Source of the DNA: DAOUMU01 sp034409055
Lineage (GTDB): Bacteria > Chloroflexota > Anaerolineae > 4572-78 > J111
Reading direction: 5' to 3'
Assembly: GCA_034409055.1 (NCBI GenBank)
Contig: DAOUMU010000218.1
Coordinates: 1-31,420, forward strand
Length of the DNA stretch: 31,420 bases
This document shows positions 30,251 to 31,420 of the stretch, piece by piece (positions within the stretch are counted from its first letter, which is position 1; each line of letters opens with the position of its first letter). The notes under the pieces were generated by a model. The model searched no databases and was not told the origin of the DNA. It saw nothing but the letters and a program-made list of their open reading frames with translations. The translations under genes were made by a program, and so were the position numbers.

Positions 30251-31240
30251 ATGATGAGTGACGGGCCAATTCTCCAGATACAAAATTTGTGTAAATATTT
30301 TCCAGTGGGCCGAACCGGACTCTGGCCCAGAACTGGCAGACAGGTGTATGCGGTTGACGATGTCAGTTTTGACCTGGGACGGGGCGAGGTGTTGGCCCTG
30401 GTAGGTGAGAGTGGTTGTGGTAAATCCACCCTGATCCTGACCTTGCTGGGCCTGGAGAAAGCAACTTCTGGCCGAATTATCTTTGAAGGTCAGGATATCA
30501 CCCACCTGCCGGCAGCCGGGTTGAAAGAAATGCGCCGTCACATCCAGATGATTTTTCAAGATCCATACGAGTCGCTGAACCCCCTGATGACCATCGGCGA
30601 ACTGGTGTCCGAGCCGCTATTGGTCCATAGCCTCGTCCGTAGCCGGGTAGAACGCCTGGAACGGGCCAAGCAAGCCCTGGAAAATGCCGGGCTGAAACCG
30701 GCCGATAGCTTTATCCACCGTCGCCCGCACGAACTTTCCGGCGGGCAGCGACAGCGGGTGGTCATTGCCGGGGCATTGGTCCTGGAGCCAGTCGTTCTCC
30801 TGGCGGATGAACCGGTTTCCATGCTCGATGTCAGCATCCGGGCCGAAATTCTGAATCTGTTGGCTGACCTGCGCGCCCAACGCGGCATTTCGATTATCTT
30901 TATCACCCACGACCTGGCTACCGCTGCTTACTTTGCCGACCGGGTGGCCGTGATGTACCTGGGGCGGATTGTGGAAGTCGGTTCGACACAAGCGGTGCTG
31001 ACCGACCCCACCCATCCCTATACTAAAGCGCTTCTATCGGTGATACCGGTGCCCAATCCCCGCCAACGACGTAAGCACATCATTTTGGAAGGCGACCCAC
31101 CCAACCCGATTGACCTGCCCGCAGGCTGCCGCTTCCATCCGCGCTGTCCCGTGGCTTTTGAGCGCTGCTCCCAAGTTGATCCAATGCTCACTCAGACCAG
31201 CAATGATCATGAAGCGGCTTGTTTGTTGGTTGATGGGTAG
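30251..31240 (+). CDS. Peptide ABC transporter ATPase, DppF/OppF type
   Basis: Cytoplasmic ATPase of 329 residues, second half of the nucleotide-binding pair. Walker A is GESGCGKST (52-60), the signature LSGGQRQRV (162-170) and Walker B VVLLADEPVSMLD (181-193), followed by FITHDLATAAYFADR. The C-terminal extension has GCRFHPRCPVAFERC and one further Cys. There are two adjacent ATG codons at 30251 and 30254, either of which may be used. Only 6 bases separate it from the previous stop. Its stop codon TAG overlaps the first base of a MITE-like element. Confidence 0.94.
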   Translation: MMSDGPILQIQNLCKYFPVGRTGLWPRTGRQVYAVDDVSFDLGRGEVLALVGESGCGKSTLILTLLGLEKATSGRIIFEGQDITHLPAAGLKEMRRHIQMIFQDPYESLNPLMTIGELVSEPLLVHSLVRSRVERLERAKQALENAGLKPADSFIHRRPHELSGGQRQRVVIAGALVLEPVVLLADEPVSMLDVSIRAEILNLLADLRAQRGISIIFITHDLATAAYFADRVAVMYLGRIVEVGSTQAVLTDPTHPYTKALLSVIPVPNPRQRRKHIILEGDPPNPIDLPAGCRFHPRCPVAFERCSQVDPMLTQTSNDHEAACLLVDG

Positions 31241-31352
31241 TATCCTCTCCAAAAGTAAGGGCGAGGCAAGTCGGAGTGTGGCTTGTTTGCTTCGATCACT
31301 GCCATTCCGACTTGCCTCGCCCCTACGTCACCAACAAATTTGAAGATGATAC
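31240..31352. repeat. MITE-like palindromic element, family B copy 2
   Basis: Outer ends GTATCCTCTCCAA (from 31240) and TTGAAGATGATAC (to 31352) are imperfectly inverted. Inner arms at 31255-31275 and 31306-31326 match at 20 of 21 positions (core GGGCGAGGCAAGTCGGA). The block from GGGCGAGG to TTGTTTGCT is shared with the element at 7215-7312. The first base is the last base of the DppF-type stop codon, so the element may also serve as the operon terminator. Confidence 0.75.
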
Positions 31353-31420
31353 GATAGGTAACCTTTCACTCAGTTTGAAAATAGAAATTCATTATCTACT
31401 AAAAAGAGACATCCATGCAC

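Noticed and set aside
31353..31420. Start of another gene at ATG 31415
   Set aside because: An AAGAG stretch precedes it, but only two codons are inside the window, so it cannot be supported.

Overview
The window looks like a chromosomal segment of a Chloroflexota bacterium, probably Anaerolineae-like. This is inferred from the mix of gene families (aldehyde:ferredoxin oxidoreductase with a radical-SAM maturase, diadenylate cyclase fused to YbbR domains, TolB-like lipoproteins, family-5 peptide ABC transporter) and from the many short palindromic repeats between genes. I ran no database search. There are no rRNA or tRNA genes, no CRISPR array and no full-length insertion sequence.

Layout. 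1-2347: a near-consensus promoter with a palindromic operator, then an MFS exporter and a FadR-type GntR regulator in one operon. 2513-3817 (-): class III aminotransferase. 4021-6156: membrane diadenylate cyclase fused to four YbbR domains. 6142-7164 (-): zinc-free MDR oxidoreductase. 7337-7813: DinB-like protein. 7979-8767 (-): PhzF-like protein. 8959-11376: large lipoprotein with BNR and TolB-type beta-propeller repeats. 11426-12186: a two-gene module of a small unknown protein and an HNH nuclease. 17217-12216 (-): an operon, in transcription order MoaD-like protein, aldehyde:ferredoxin oxidoreductase (AOR), radical-SAM maturase, second MoaD-like protein, threonine aldolase. 18032-19126: an L-arginine:glycine amidinotransferase homologue. 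24593-19334 (-): C45 Ntn-hydrolase followed by two tandem CocE/NonD hydrolases. 25326-31240: complete peptide/nickel-type ABC importer (binding protein, two permeases, two ATPases), divergent from the hydrolases.

How the genes may work together (inference). Threonine aldolase splits threonine into glycine and acetaldehyde, and an AOR in the same operon could oxidise acetaldehyde to acetate with ferredoxin reduction. The two MoaD-like proteins and the radical-SAM protein would serve the tungsten or molybdenum pterin cofactor. Glycine is the classical acceptor of the divergently encoded amidinotransferase, which would give guanidinoacetate and ornithine. The right-hand third reads as an uptake-and-hydrolysis locus for peptides, N-acyl amino acids or related amides.

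The intergenic DNA is unusually rich in palindromic elements: at least nine in 31 kb, in at least four families. Several consist of two inverted hairpins whose stems differ by compensatory changes (REPIN-like). One MITE-like element has a 9-bp target duplication. Two nearly identical copies of another differ by a clean 17-bp block, and nearly the same block sits inside an unrelated element. Three elements start on or immediately beside the stop codon of the preceding gene.
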